A stretch of DNA of 64,000 nt from Nocardiopsis sp. FR4 (GTDB lineage: Bacteria; Actinomycetota; Actinomycetes; Streptosporangiales; Streptosporangiaceae), in the NCBI RefSeq assembly GCF_009830945.1, contig NZ_VWVV01000015.1, positions 92,499 to 156,498 on the forward strand, read 5' to 3'. Shown one piece after another: positions 1 to 10,739 of the stretch (within the stretch, counting starts at the first letter, position 1; every line of letters starts with the position of its first letter). Both the position numbers and the translations under genes were made by a program. Below the pieces are notes generated by a model. That model searched no databases, was not told the origin of the DNA, and was given only the letters and a program-made list of their open reading frames with translations.

Positions 1-5
1 GGCGG

Positions 6-2321
6 TCAGTGCGCGGCGAACAGCCCCGCGCGCAGCTCCGCGGCGATGTCGTTGTCCCCGCGCAGGGTCAGCAGGTCGATCAGGGCCTGCGGGTCGGCGA
101 AGGACTCGTCGTCGTTGTCGGTGACACGGCGGGCCAGGATCCGCAACGCCTCGTCAGTGGAGGCGGGCGCGGTGTACCCGCTCAGGTGCAGGGCCCGGGC
201 GGCCGGGGGGTGACCGCTCAGGTCCGCGGAGGGCAGTTTGCGCGCGTCCAGGCGGTCGCCGGCCACCGTGATGAACACGCGGTCGCCGGGCTGGGCGGCC
301 TGGCGGCGCAGCAGCGGCCGCAGGGAGTCGAACGCGGGCTGGTCGCGCCAGACCAGTACCAACAGGTCGGCCCCGGGCGCGGTCAGGCACAGCAGCCGCC
401 CGGGCTGCAGGCCCAGGTGGGTGGCGTAGCCGGTGGGGACGGCCACGGGCGCGCCGTTGAGGTGGTCGGCGGTGATGTCGATGCGGTGCCACCAGCGCCC
501 GTCCGGGGCGCGGAAGCAGCGGGCCGCCATGGCCGGGTCGCTCGCACCCGGACGTGCGTGCGGGACGGGGGGAACGGCCTGCGCGGCGGGCGGGGCGCCG
601 AGGACCTGACCGGGGGCCGGGCCCAGCGGTACGACGCGGTGCGGGTCCAGGGCCGCGGTGCCCAGGGCGGCGCCCTGCTCGTGGGCGAAGACCGGCTGGG
701 GGGCGGACGAGGACTCGGCCGGGGGGGCGTCCATACGGCGTCGTATCGGCAGCCCGTTCTCGGTGGTGCTCCCCGCCTCCTCCGGCGCGTTGTGGCCCGC
801 GTGGTTGGTGGGCACCTCCATGGGCACCGACGGGTCCACCAGCACGTGCCCGTCCCGCAGGCTCACCCCCGGCGTGCTCAGCAGCCAGGCGCGCAGCTCC
901 TGCTGGCGGATGCCGATACGGCTCAGCCGGATACCGGCCTCGGTCATGCTGGGCGCGTCGCCCAGCAGTTCCCGGGTCTGCCAGCGCAGCCGGTTGGGGT
1001 CGTCGGCGATGAGCCAGCCGTTGTGCATCCGCCGGTCGGTGAACAGGGTGATGATCACCCGCCACAGCGGTGTGCCCAGCGTGGGCACCTCGACGGGATG
1101 GTCGGGGTGGGCGTTGATCAGCCGGTCGATGGTGGTCGCCGAGCCCAGCAGCTCGGACAGTTCCCGCAGGTGCTTGGTGATCGCCGCGCCCTCGGGGGCG
1201 TTGAGCCAGCGCAGCAGGCGCTCCTCCACCTTGCGCTGGGCGGCGCGGATCTGGGTGACGTCCACCGCGATCTGCTCCGACAGCACGCGGATGCTGATGG
1301 GGTCGGTGGCGAACAGGCGCTCGGCCGCGACCGTGCGCTCCAGCTCCGGCCAGGAGCGGAACATCTCCTCCACCAGGTCCACCAGGGGGTGCTCGCCCAG
1401 CGCCGGGGCTGGGGGCCGCTCCTCCACGTGGTCGGGGCGCATCGCCTTGGGCGGGCCGAAACTGGGCCGGCGCAGGGTACGACCGGGACCCAGGAGCGAG
1501 CTGCGGAACTGCGAGCGCAGGTCGCCCACGCCGTCCCGCCCGCCCTCGCCGTTGACCGCCTCGGTGTCCAGGGCCGACCCGGGGATCATCGCGGCGGAGC
1601 TGACCGTGGCGGTGGGGGCCGCGCCCTGCTCCGCGACCACCGACTCCTCGTCCTGCTCTCCGTTGCGCTGGGCGCGCAGGGCCCGCAGGGTGCGGATCGC
1701 CCGGGTCGCGGGGGTCTGCGGCGGCGTGAGCCCGGTTCCGGAGTCCCCGCCCGCCTCGTCACCCGCGCCGGTGGCGGCGGTGAGGTACTCCAGGGCGTTG
1801 CGCACGTGCTCGGGGGCCGAGTCGGGCATCCAGTGGCTGATGGTGCGCACGGCCTCCATCATCAGCGCGGGGGAGGGCGTGGGTCCCGATGGCAGTTCGC
1901 AGCAGGGCTGCAGCGCGCGCCAGGCCACCGTGCTCACCACGTCCACCACACCGCAGCCGGGCAGCCGCCACTCGTTGATCTCCTGCGGGCTGCTGGAGAC
2001 GAGACGCTCCCAGTCCCCGGCGGCGGACACGACGGCGCCGCGAACGGGCTCGGACAGCTCGGAGCAGTCCACCGCCTGCGTGCGCAGGCTCGGTAGGAAC
2101 TCGGCCAGGGGGACGTGCGGCCAGTGCTCCAGGGCCAGGCGGGCGATGCCGTGGGCGAGCCAGGGCGGACCGGCGATGTCCAGGACACGGGCCACCGGCA
2201 GCGAGTGCCACCAGCCGTCGATGAGGCGGTCATGGTGGAGCAGGGGTGCCACGTCCGGCGACCTCGACCACCGCAGCGCGGGCGCGAGGTCGACGAGGCA
2301 GATCGGAGAGACGGCGTTCAT
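6..2321 (-). CDS. Large actinobacterial protein of unknown function
   Basis: A 771-residue soluble protein that I do not recognise. The chosen ATG at 2321 has GAGG about 10 bases upstream and gives a natural N-terminus; the frame is open 26 codons further upstream. The N-terminal third is rich in Trp, Leu and His. A Pro/Ala/Gly-rich, low-complexity linker follows (about residues 190-330). A helical segment at about 335-375 (LSEQIAVDVTQI) resembles a sigma-factor-like or HTH helix pair, and a second disordered linker leads to a C-terminal domain of about 170 residues. No signal peptide or membrane segment is visible. It is transcribed away from the SGNH hydrolase across a 670-base gap. A regulatory or DNA-associated role is only a guess from the HTH-like stretch. 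Confidence 0.7.
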   Translation of the reverse strand: MNAVSPICLVDLAPALRWSRSPDVAPLLHHDRLIDGWWHSLPVARVLDIAGPPWLAHGIARLALEHWPHVPLAEFLPSLRTQAVDCSELSEPVRGAVVSAAGDWERLVSSSPQEINEWRLPGCGVVDVVSTVAWRALQPCCELPSGPTPSPALMMEAVRTISHWMPDSAPEHVRNALEYLTAATGAGDEAGGDSGTGLTPPQTPATRAIRTLRALRAQRNGEQDEESVVAEQGAAPTATVSSAAMIPGSALDTEAVNGEGGRDGVGDLRSQFRSSLLGPGRTLRRPSFGPPKAMRPDHVEERPPAPALGEHPLVDLVEEMFRSWPELERTVAAERLFATDPISIRVLSEQIAVDVTQIRAAQRKVEERLLRWLNAPEGAAITKHLRELSELLGSATTIDRLINAHPDHPVEVPTLGTPLWRVIITLFTDRRMHNGWLIADDPNRLRWQTRELLGDAPSMTEAGIRLSRIGIRQQELRAWLLSTPGVSLRDGHVLVDPSVPMEVPTNHAGHNAPEEAGSTTENGLPIRRRMDAPPAESSSAPQPVFAHEQGAALGTAALDPHRVVPLGPAPGQVLGAPPAAQAVPPVPHARPGASDPAMAARCFRAPDGRWWHRIDITADHLNGAPVAVPTGYATHLGLQPGRLLCLTAPGADLLVLVWRDQPAFDSLRPLLRRQAAQPGDRVFITVAGDRLDARKLPSADLSGHPPAARALHLSGYTAPASTDEALRILARRVTDNDDESFADPQALIDLLTLRGDNDIAAELRAGLFAAH

Positions 2322-2990
2322 CCGCTGGGGACCTCGACCTCCTGGTGTCTGCACGTGAATTGGGAAGGAACCGCACGGGCCTTCGGTTCGATGCACCACA
2401 GTACGCGCCCCTCACCCGCGTGGGGGCCGAGCGTCGGGCCGGTCCGGTGTGCCGGGGGAGGGCACGGCGAGCCGGGGGACAGGGGTGCCGTGAGCACTTC
2501 TCCGAGATCGTACGTCCCCGCGCGCCACATGGGTACCCCCAGGTGGACCCGGTCAGCGGTCCGCGGGACGCGAACACGGTGCGTGATCACGGCAAGAGGG
2601 ACGTTCACCACCGGTGACCTGCGTGAATGTGTGATCTACCTCATAAGAGATATACGCCTTTGGTGAGGTCGGCCGGGCGGAGGGGTTTCCCGAGCCGCTC
2701 CGGAACCGCGGTGCGCGCGCACCCCCTCCGGCCCCTGCGGGGGCCGGTGCGGACCCCGCGGCGGCGCACCGCGCCTCAGGCACCCGGTCGTCGGTCGCGG
2801 GTATGCTGGACGGGCACTGTCATCGCCCGAACGACCTTTCTCCCGGGAGGCCGCACCCGCTGGCCGACAGGGGTCGACGGTGTTGGGGCACAGGTCGGCG
2901 CGCCCCCGTGCGGCCCGTACCAGAATTCCGTACCCGCGCTCCCTCGGCGTTGCGCAGGCGTGGGACGGTCGAGCCGGATGATTGGTAGAT
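2322..2990. other. Divergent intergenic region without a recognisable gene
   Basis: About 670 bases lie between two divergently transcribed genes. Open frames exist on both strands, but they show no recognisable protein and no consistent ribosome-binding sites. A locally A+T-richer patch at about 2625-2665 is the most likely promoter area; no operator could be assigned. Confidence 0.4.
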
Positions 2991-3950
2991 GTGACGGACC
3001 TCCAGACGAATCCCCCAGCGGCCGCTCGCGTGAGCAGACCGGAGCCCATCCGGTCCTACGTGGCGATCGGCGACAGCTTCACCGAGGGGATGGAAGACGA
3101 CAGCGGCCCGGGCGGCGAGTACCGGGGCTTCGCCGACCGCCTCGCCGAGCACCTGGGCACGGTCACGCCGGACTTCCGCTACGCCAACCTGGGCGTGCGG
3201 GGACGCCGGATGCGGCACATCTTCGGTGAGCAGCTGGAGCAGACCCTCCGGTGGAAACCGGACCTGGTCACCGTCTTCGCCGGCGGCAACGACGTACTGC
3301 GCCCGGGCAGCGACCTCGACCGGCTGGCCGAGCACTTCGAGTGGGGTATCCGCCAACTGCGCGACGCGGGTCTGCGCGTGGTGATCCTCTCCGGCCACGA
3401 CACCGGCTGGATCCCCGTCCTGCGCTACTACCGGGGTCGCGTCGCCGTGTTCAGCATGCACATGCGCGCCGTCGCCGAGCGCACCGGAACCGAGGTCGTG
3501 GACCTGTGGGCGCTCAACGCCCTCGCCGACCCCCGGGCCTGGAGTGAGGACCGCCTGCACCTCAACGGTGCGGGCCACCAGATCGTGGCCGCGCGCATCG
3601 CCGACCTCCTGGGCTTCCCCATGGGGCCGACCGAGGCCTGGACCGACCCGTGGACCACCCCTCCCCAGCAGCTGCCCAGCATCCTGCGGCGCCGGCAGAC
3701 CCGCCGCTGGGCCCGCCAGCACCTGGTGCCCTGGCTGCGCCGACGCGCACTGGGCCGCTCCTCCGGCGACGGGCGCCAGCCCAAGCGGCCCCACCTGGAC
3801 TACCTCTACGACGAGGCCACCCGCGCCGAGATCGCCAGGGCCGTCGCCGAGGGCAGGGTCCGGGAGGCCGCCTACAACGGCTTCGACCCGGTCGGGAGCA
3901 CACCGACCAGCAGTCCCTCGGGCACCAAGGGGCCCGACCCCGTGGAGTGA
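2991..3950 (+). CDS. SGNH/GDSL-family hydrolase
   Basis: A cytoplasmic esterase/lipase-type hydrolase of about 319 residues. Block I is IGDSFTEG (nucleophile Ser in GDS), block III is the GGND motif in FAGGNDVL, and block V is DRLHLNGAGH, supplying the catalytic Asp and His. Between blocks I and III is a LGVRGR segment, where the block II Gly normally lies. No signal peptide is seen. The C-terminal 90 residues beyond the fold are rich in Arg. The substrate cannot be read from the sequence; relatives act on acyl or acetyl esters. The start is uncertain: TTG 2982, GTG 2991 and GTG 3030 are all in frame with weak ribosome-binding sites. A strong bidirectional hairpin follows the gene. Confidence 0.88.
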   Translation: MTDLQTNPPAAARVSRPEPIRSYVAIGDSFTEGMEDDSGPGGEYRGFADRLAEHLGTVTPDFRYANLGVRGRRMRHIFGEQLEQTLRWKPDLVTVFAGGNDVLRPGSDLDRLAEHFEWGIRQLRDAGLRVVILSGHDTGWIPVLRYYRGRVAVFSMHMRAVAERTGTEVVDLWALNALADPRAWSEDRLHLNGAGHQIVAARIADLLGFPMGPTEAWTDPWTTPPQQLPSILRRRQTRRWARQHLVPWLRRRALGRSSGDGRQPKRPHLDYLYDEATRAEIARAVAEGRVREAAYNGFDPVGSTPTSSPSGTKGPDPVE

Positions 3951-3993
3951 CCCGGGGCCGGCGTGCCCCCCGGCCTCCGGGGGCGTCCGGACC

Positions 3994-4035
3994 GCGCCTG
4001 GGGCCCCGCACCGACAGGCGCGGGGCCCCAGGCGC
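3994..4035. terminator. Bidirectional hairpin between convergent genes
   Basis: GCGCCTGGGGCCCCG (3994-4008) pairs perfectly with its complement at 4021-4035 around a 12-base loop. It lies between the stop of the rightward hydrolase and the stop of the leftward EAL-CBS gene, so it can serve both. There is no T-run, which is usual in very high-GC actinomycetes. Confidence 0.75.
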
Positions 4036-4048
4036 TTCCGGTCCGGGC

Positions 4049-5221
4049 TCAGCTGCGCGACAGGGACTGGATGAGGTCGCTGATGTGTACCACGCCCAGG
4101 CACTGGCCGTAGTCGTTGGTCGCGATCAGGTCGTCGTAGACACGCACGGTGTCCTGCCCGGCCACCCGCAGCGCCGCCAGCGCCGACATCCAGGCCGGGA
4201 CCGTGCGCGGGGACTCCGCCAGGCGCATCGCGGGACGCTTGGCGTGCAGGGCGTGCCCGTAGCGGCCGGTCACCGACAGCAGGAACCGGGTCCGGTCGAT
4301 CACCCCGACCGGCCGCTCCCGGTGGTCGATGAGGATGACGCTGTTCAGAGCCGGATCCCCGGTGAAGGACTCCAGCACCTGTTCGGCGGTGGCGTCGGAG
4401 TCCAGCCCCACCGGCGGCACCATGAACTCGGTGACCCGGGGCCCGGAGTCGTGCGCGCCCTCCTGCCCCGCGGTCGGCTCGGGCACCGGGGTCACCCGCT
4501 CGCCCGGCCGCCAGGTGTGGTCGGCGAAGAACGGGCCCGTGCCCACGCGTATCCCGCAGCGGCGCAGCCGTACCACGTCCTCGGCCGCGTGCACGCCCGA
4601 GGCCAGCGCGTACACCCCGCTGCCGCGGCCGATCCGGGCCAGGCCCTCCACCACCGTGGCCTGCCGCTGGTCCGAGGCCACCTTGGACACGATCGAGGGG
4701 TCGATCCGCATCAGGAAGGGAGCGGACTCCACCACCAGGTCCGGGCGCACCATCGCGGTGCCGAAACCGCACCGGAACCCCGCCGAGCGCAGCCGGGCCA
4801 CACCGGCGACGACGGTGGGCCTGGCCAGCTCGGCCAGATCGGGGCTGAGCATGAAGGTGATGTCGCGGGGACGGCGGCCCGCACGGCGCAACTGGCTCTC
4901 CGCCAGGGCCGCGAACCCCTCACCCGACAGCATCCGCGCCGGCAGCGGCAGCACGAGCGGCAGCAGGCTCTCGGTCGCCGCGGCCTCCCGGACCAGGACC
5001 AGGAGCCACTCGGCCACCGCCGACTCCTCCTGGGAACTGACCTCCGCGAAGCGGCCGCGGCCCGACGGAGGCGGGGCGGCGGTGATCTCCACGGCCACCA
5101 CGGCACCCGAGTCCAGGTCCACGACGGGTTGGTAGATGGGCGCGCCCGCGGCACGGCGGGGAGGCGCGTCGGACTCGTCCCGCCATGCTGTGGGGGAGTG
5201 TTGGGAATGCAGGGCAGACAC
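4049..5221 (-). CDS. Degenerate EAL-domain protein with C-terminal CBS pair
   Basis: A 390-residue soluble protein with a GTG start. Residues about 28-255 follow the EAL phosphodiesterase fold: YQPVVDLDSG opens the domain, and RIDPSIVSKVA and GIRVGTGPFF match later conserved segments. The signature Glu-Ala-Leu is replaced by EIT (AVEITAAPP), and other metal ligands are not evident. It is therefore probably a non-catalytic c-di-GMP sensor or a protein-interaction module. Residues about 265-390 form two CBS repeats (VTEFMVPP... and the C-terminal VHISDLIQSL), which normally bind adenine nucleotides. It lies downstream of the fatty-acid operon, separated from it by a strong hairpin, so it is probably a separate transcript. 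What it regulates is unknown. Confidence 0.83.
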   Translation of the reverse strand: MSALHSQHSPTAWRDESDAPPRRAAGAPIYQPVVDLDSGAVVAVEITAAPPPSGRGRFAEVSSQEESAVAEWLLVLVREAAATESLLPLVLPLPARMLSGEGFAALAESQLRRAGRRPRDITFMLSPDLAELARPTVVAGVARLRSAGFRCGFGTAMVRPDLVVESAPFLMRIDPSIVSKVASDQRQATVVEGLARIGRGSGVYALASGVHAAEDVVRLRRCGIRVGTGPFFADHTWRPGERVTPVPEPTAGQEGAHDSGPRVTEFMVPPVGLDSDATAEQVLESFTGDPALNSVILIDHRERPVGVIDRTRFLLSVTGRYGHALHAKRPAMRLAESPRTVPAWMSALAALRVAGQDTVRVYDDLIATNDYGQCLGVVHISDLIQSLSRS

Positions 5222-5333
5222 ATATCCATGGTGTCCGGGAAACGGTCCTACCTGAAGGCGTTTTCTCGGCTGTTCGGTTCACCTTCACGCCCCGTTCCTC
5301 GCGGCTCCACCGAGGTGAACCGCCGCATACACG

Positions 5334-5370
5334 CCGCACCGCCCGCCGGGTCTCCCGGCGGGCGGTGCGG
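5334..5370. terminator. Strong hairpin downstream of accD
   Basis: A 17-base stem (5334-5350 with 5354-5370) closes on a 3-base loop, 74 bases past the accD stop. It probably ends the leftward fatty-acid operon before the EAL-CBS gene. Confidence 0.75.
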
Positions 5371-5443
5371 TGCGGGCGGGGCGCCCCGTTCGTCGTGCGG
5401 CGGGCGTGGACCCCCGTCCCACCTGAGCGAAGGCCCCCGGCGC

Positions 5444-6883
<1,440 letters not shown>

Positions 6884-6989
6884 GGAAGCTGCGCTCCTTC
6901 GCCGAAGCGGTCATGGGCACGCCGGTGCGGCGGCACTGGAGAATCGGTGCGGGGGCCGCCGCGGCGCGGCGGCCCCGTCGCGCGCCGGA

Positions 6990-8228
6990 TCAGGCGCGGC
7001 GGAAGACCACCGCGATGTTGTGGCCGCCGAACCCGAAGGACTCGTTGATGGCGGCGACGTCGCCGGTGGGCATGTCCCGGGGCTTGTCACGGACGATGTC
7101 CACGACCACCTCGGGGTCGAGCTCCTCGATGTTGATGGTCGCCGGGATGCGACCGTCGTGCAGGGCCAGGATGGTCGCGATCGACTCCACCGCGCCCGCC
7201 CCGCCCAGCAGGTGGCCGGTCATGGACTTGGTGGAGGTCACCGCCACCCGGTCGGCGGCGGAGTCGCCCAGCGCCGCGCGGATCGCGCGCGTCTCACCGA
7301 CGTCCCCGGCCGGGGTGGAGGTGGCGTGCGCGTTGACGTGGACGATGTCGTCGGGCGTGAGGTCGGCGTCGGCCAGGGCCTGGGTGATGGCCCGGGCCTG
7401 CCCGGTGCCCTCCGGCTCGGGCTGGACGATGTCGTAGGCGTCGTTGGTGTAGCCCACCCCGGCGGCGTGCGCGTAGACGCGGGCGCCGCGCTTGGCGGCG
7501 TGCTCGGCCGACTCCAGGACGAGGATGCCCGCGCCCTCGCCCATCACGAAGCCGTCGCGGTTCCTGTCCCAGGGGCGGGAGGCGGTCTGCGGGTCGTCGT
7601 TGCGCGTGGACAGGGCGCGCATGGAGGCGAAGGAGGCGATGTTGAGCGGATGGATCGCGGCCTCGGTGCCGCCCGCGATCACGACGTCGGCGCGGCCCGC
7701 GCGGATCATGTCCACACCGTTGGCGATGGCCTCGGCGCTGGAGGCGCAGGCGCTCACCGGCACGTGGGACCCGGCCCGGGCCGTGTACTCCAGGCTGATC
7801 GCGGCGGCGGGGCTGTTGGGCATGAGCATGGGCACGGTGAACGGGGAGACCCGCTTCCAGCCCTTCTCACGGAAGGTGTCGTACTGCTCCAGGATGGTGA
7901 GGATGCCACCGATCCCGCTGGAGACCACCACGCCCAGGCGCACGGGGTCGACCTCGGGGGACCCGGCGTCGGCCCAGGCCTCCGCCGCGGCGATCAGCGC
8001 GAACTGCTGGGTGCGGTCCAGGCGGCGCAGACGCGGCCGGGGCAGCTTCTCCGCGGGCTCCTGCGCGATCCGTCCGGCGAAGTGCACGGGCAGCGACTCG
8101 TGCCACTCCTCCGGCAGCGCGGTGATGCCGGAGTGGCCGTCGAGGAGCGCGGACCATGTGGTCGCGACGTCACCCCCGAGGGGGGTGGTGGCGCCGAGGC
8201 CGGTGACGACGACATCGGTCTTGGACAT
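6990..8228 (-). CDS. fabF: Beta-ketoacyl-ACP synthase II
   Basis: Condenses malonyl-ACP with growing acyl-ACP in type II fatty-acid elongation. The 412-residue thiolase-fold protein has all three active-site elements: the nucleophilic Cys in VSACASSAEA, the first His in NAHATSTPAGD, and the Lys and second His in TSTKSMTGHLLGG. The GFGGHN loop near the C-terminus (SFGFGGHNIAV) is intact. The ATG start lies downstream of GAAGGG. It follows acpP by about 130 bases and precedes accD in the same leftward operon. Length and motifs are typical, with no sign of the chain-length-factor substitution (Gln for Cys) seen in polyketide clusters. This supports a primary-metabolism role. Confidence 0.96.
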   Translation of the reverse strand: MSKTDVVVTGLGATTPLGGDVATTWSALLDGHSGITALPEEWHESLPVHFAGRIAQEPAEKLPRPRLRRLDRTQQFALIAAAEAWADAGSPEVDPVRLGVVVSSGIGGILTILEQYDTFREKGWKRVSPFTVPMLMPNSPAAAISLEYTARAGSHVPVSACASSAEAIANGVDMIRAGRADVVIAGGTEAAIHPLNIASFASMRALSTRNDDPQTASRPWDRNRDGFVMGEGAGILVLESAEHAAKRGARVYAHAAGVGYTNDAYDIVQPEPEGTGQARAITQALADADLTPDDIVHVNAHATSTPAGDVGETRAIRAALGDSAADRVAVTSTKSMTGHLLGGAGAVESIATILALHDGRIPATINIEELDPEVVVDIVRDKPRDMPTGDVAAINESFGFGGHNIAVVFRRA

Positions 8229-8360
8229 GATCCGATCGCCCTTCTCGTGGGTCGTTCCCGGCTGCGGGCCGGGAAGGCTTGGCTTTGGTGAACGGTGCCC
8301 CGTACGGCGGCTGTGGGGTGGGGCGGCCGGGACGGTGTGGGCCCCGCCGCCCCGAACGCG

Positions 8361-8600
8361 CTACTTCTGGATGAAGTTGATGACGTCCTGGACCGTCTTG
8401 AGGTCCTTGAGCTGGTCGTCCGGGATCTCCACACCGAACTTGTCCTGGGCGGCGATGGCGATCTCCACCATGGACAGCGAGTCGATGTCGAGGTCGTCCA
8501 CAAAGCTCTTCTCCGGGGTGACCTCGGAGGGCTCGGTGCCGACGATCTCCTCGATGATCTCGCCGAGGCCTTCCAGGATCTCCTGCTCGCTGTGAGCCAT
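8361..8600 (-). CDS. acpP: Acyl carrier protein
   Basis: A 79-residue acidic four-helix carrier that holds fatty-acyl intermediates on a 4'-phosphopantetheine arm. The attachment site is Ser41 in the DIDSLSMVE motif. The start at 8600 (MAHSEQ) is chosen over an upstream in-frame ATG because GGAG lies nine bases before it and the resulting length is that of canonical ACPs. It sits between fabH and fabF, the standard actinomycete order, supporting primary fatty-acid synthesis rather than a polyketide cluster. Confidence 0.96.
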   Translation of the reverse strand: MAHSEQEILEGLGEIIEEIVGTEPSEVTPEKSFVDDLDIDSLSMVEIAIAAQDKFGVEIPDDQLKDLKTVQDVINFIQK

Positions 8601-8706
8601 GTCGTGTTTCTCCTTGCTTGGTGTTCGGTGTTGGTTCAGGGACACCGTCCGGGCCGTGGACGTGAGGGCTCGGACCGGGCGGTGTGACCGCGGGTTCGGG
8701 CGGTGC

Positions 8707-9663
8707 TCAGGGGATGCGGATCACCTGAGCCGCGTAGACCAGCCCCGCGCCGAAGCCCAGGGTGAGTACGGTGCTCCCCGACGGCAGCTCCCCGCGTCCG
8801 ATCATGCGCGACAGCGCGAGAGGGATGGACGCGGAGGAGGTGTTGCCAGCGGTGACGATATCGCGGGCCACGAGTGCCTGGGGCGCCCCCAGCTTCTTGG
8901 CGATGGACTCCACGATCCGCAGGTTGGCCTGGTGCGGGACGAACGCGGTCAGCTCGGAGGGCTCCACGCCCGCCCGCTCCAGGGCTTCGAGGGCCACCTT
9001 GTACAGCTCGGTGGTGGTCCAGCGGAAGACCGCCTGCCCCTCCTGGTAGAGGTACTGGTGGTCGCGCAGGTAGATCTTGTCGGCGCGCTCGCCGGAGGAG
9101 CCCCAGACCACGGGGCCCACGCCCTGCTCCTCGGAGGCCGACACGATCGCGGCCCCGGCGCCGTCGGCGAAGATCACACAGGTACTGCGGTCGTCCCAGT
9201 CCACCCAGTCGCTGAGCTTCTCCGAGCCGATCACCAGCGCGTTGCGCGAGCTGCCGCCGCGGACCATGTCCGAGGCCACGCCCAGCGCGTAGCAGAAGCC
9301 CGCGCAGGCGGCGTTGAGGTCGAAGGCGCCGGGGGCGGGGACGCCGAGCCGGGCGGCGACGGTGGCCGCGGTGTTGGGGATCTGGTCCTCCACCGTGCAC
9401 GTGGCCACGATCACCAGGTCGACGTCCTCGGGGGACAGGCCGCTGGCGGCCAGGGCCTTGCCGCCCGCCGCCACGGCCATGCTGGTCACGGTGTCCTCAG
9501 GGCCCGCGATCCGCCGCTCCCGGATGCCGACGCGGCTCTGGATCCACTCGTCTGAGGTGTCGACGCGCTCTTCCAGGTCGGCGTTGGTGACCACGCGGGA
9601 GGGCTGGTACTCGCCGAGGGCGACGATCGCCGCCCCTCTGGGAGCGCTCGGGGAGCTGAACAT
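8707..9663 (-). CDS. fabH: Beta-ketoacyl-ACP synthase III
   Basis: Starts fatty-acid synthesis by condensing an acyl-CoA primer with malonyl-ACP. The 318 residues carry the Cys-His-Asn triad: Cys in NAACAGFCYAL (about residue 118), His in VPHQANLRI and Asn in TAGNTSSASIP. In actinomycetes FabH prefers branched primers from Val, Leu and Ile, which would explain branched membrane lipids, but specificity cannot be read here. The ATG lies two bases after the fabD stop, and its ribosome-binding site (GGAAGG) is inside the fabD 3' end, so the two are probably translationally coupled. Confidence 0.96.
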   Translation of the reverse strand: MFSSPSAPRGAAIVALGEYQPSRVVTNADLEERVDTSDEWIQSRVGIRERRIAGPEDTVTSMAVAAGGKALAASGLSPEDVDLVIVATCTVEDQIPNTAATVAARLGVPAPGAFDLNAACAGFCYALGVASDMVRGGSSRNALVIGSEKLSDWVDWDDRSTCVIFADGAGAAIVSASEEQGVGPVVWGSSGERADKIYLRDHQYLYQEGQAVFRWTTTELYKVALEALERAGVEPSELTAFVPHQANLRIVESIAKKLGAPQALVARDIVTAGNTSSASIPLALSRMIGRGELPSGSTVLTLGFGAGLVYAAQVIRIP

Positions 9664-9665
9664 GG

Positions 9666-10643
9666 TTAGCCTTCCTGGTCATCGGCCGCGGCGGTTCCGG
9701 CGTGCTCCTTGACGAGGGCGCCGGCGCGGTCGAGGTCGTCGGGGGTCTTGACCGCGAGGAGCTCGACACCGCGCAGCGCGCGCTTGGCCAGACCGGTGAG
9801 GGTGCCCGCCGGGGTGAGCTCGATCATCGCGGTCACCCCGAGGTCGGCCAGGGTCTGGGTGCAGGCGTCCCAGCGCACCGGGGAGGCGATCTGGGAGACG
9901 AGCCGCTCCAGGTACTCGGAGCCGCTGTCGACCACCGCGCCGTCGGCGTTGGAGAGCAGGCGCACCGTGGGGTCGGAGGGGGAGAGGACCGAGGCGGCCT
10001 GGCGCACCCGCTGCACGGCCGGGGCCATGTGCTCGGTGTGGAAGGCGCCCGCCACGGACAGCTGACGCAGCCGGGCCCGCTCGGGCGGGTTCTCCGCGAA
10101 GGCGGCGAGCTGCTCGGTGGTTCCGGCGGCGACGATCTGCCCGGAGCCGTTGTCGTTGGCCGGGGTCAGGCCCGCCTCGGCGATGGCCGCCAGCACCTGC
10201 TCGCGGTCACCGCCCAGGACCGCGGTCATTCCGGTATCGGTCCGCGCGGCGGCCTCGGCCATGCCGCGGCCGCGCTCGCTGACCAGGGCCAGGGCGTCCT
10301 TGGGGGAGAGCACGCCGGCGATGACGGCGGCGGTGAACTCCCCGACACTGTGTCCGGCGACCGCGTCCACCATGGAGCGCTCGGCGGGCAGCCCCGGGGA
10401 GGGCGAGGCCAGCGGGCCGAGCACGGCGTCGGCCGCGATCAGGCCGGCGCTGACCAGCAGGGGCTGGGCGACGGCGGTGTCACGGATCTCATCCGCGTCC
10501 GCGGTGGTGCCGTAGCGCACCAGGTCGAGCCCGGCCACCTCCGACCACGCCGACAACTGCGCGGAGACACCGGGCAGTTCGAGCCACGGGGAGAGGAAAC
10601 CGGGAACCTGGGCGCCTTGGCCGGGAGCAACGATTACAAGCAC
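9666..10643 (-). CDS. fabD: Malonyl-CoA:ACP transacylase
   Basis: Loads malonyl groups from CoA onto ACP, the committed supply step for FAS II. GQGAQ near the N-terminus and GHSVGEFTAAV (nucleophilic Ser) are canonical, and the catalytic His lies in VAGAFHTEHMAP. The GTG at 10643 (VLVIVAPGQGAQ) is preferred over an ATG 28 codons upstream: it aligns with the family N-terminus, has AAGG eight bases upstream, and the longer form would run across the promoter palindrome. This gives 325 residues, close to the family norm of about 310. It is the first gene of the leftward fab operon. Confidence 0.94.
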   Translation of the reverse strand: MLVIVAPGQGAQVPGFLSPWLELPGVSAQLSAWSEVAGLDLVRYGTTADADEIRDTAVAQPLLVSAGLIAADAVLGPLASPSPGLPAERSMVDAVAGHSVGEFTAAVIAGVLSPKDALALVSERGRGMAEAAARTDTGMTAVLGGDREQVLAAIAEAGLTPANDNGSGQIVAAGTTEQLAAFAENPPERARLRQLSVAGAFHTEHMAPAVQRVRQAASVLSPSDPTVRLLSNADGAVVDSGSEYLERLVSQIASPVRWDACTQTLADLGVTAMIELTPAGTLTGLAKRALRGVELLAVKTPDDLDRAGALVKEHAGTAAADDQEG

Positions 10644-10703
10644 GACATCAACCTTGCCCTGTAGGAGATCACCAGTCAGATAGGGAGGTACACGAAGTTC
10701 TGT

Positions 10704-10739
10704 CGACACCGTTTGTGGGGACTCCACAAAACGGTGTCG
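10704..10739. promoter_or_regulatory. Long inverted repeat in fabD/fasR-like intergenic region, candidate FasR operator
   Basis: CGACACCGTTTGTGG (10704-10718) and CCACAAAACGGTGTCG (10724-10739) are an almost perfect inverted repeat; one extra A in the right arm is the only difference. It lies 61 bases upstream of the fabD start and 160 upstream of the divergent PucR-type regulator. In Streptomyces the FasR regulator is known to bind the fabD promoter. That this palindrome is the FasR site here is inference from position and symmetry. Confidence 0.7.

Noticed and set aside
9..2096. Long open frame on the plus strand opposite the first gene
   Set aside because: It is a shadow produced by high third-position GC; its protein is low-complexity Gly/Arg/Gln and matches no family, while the opposite strand has proper start and domain-like composition.
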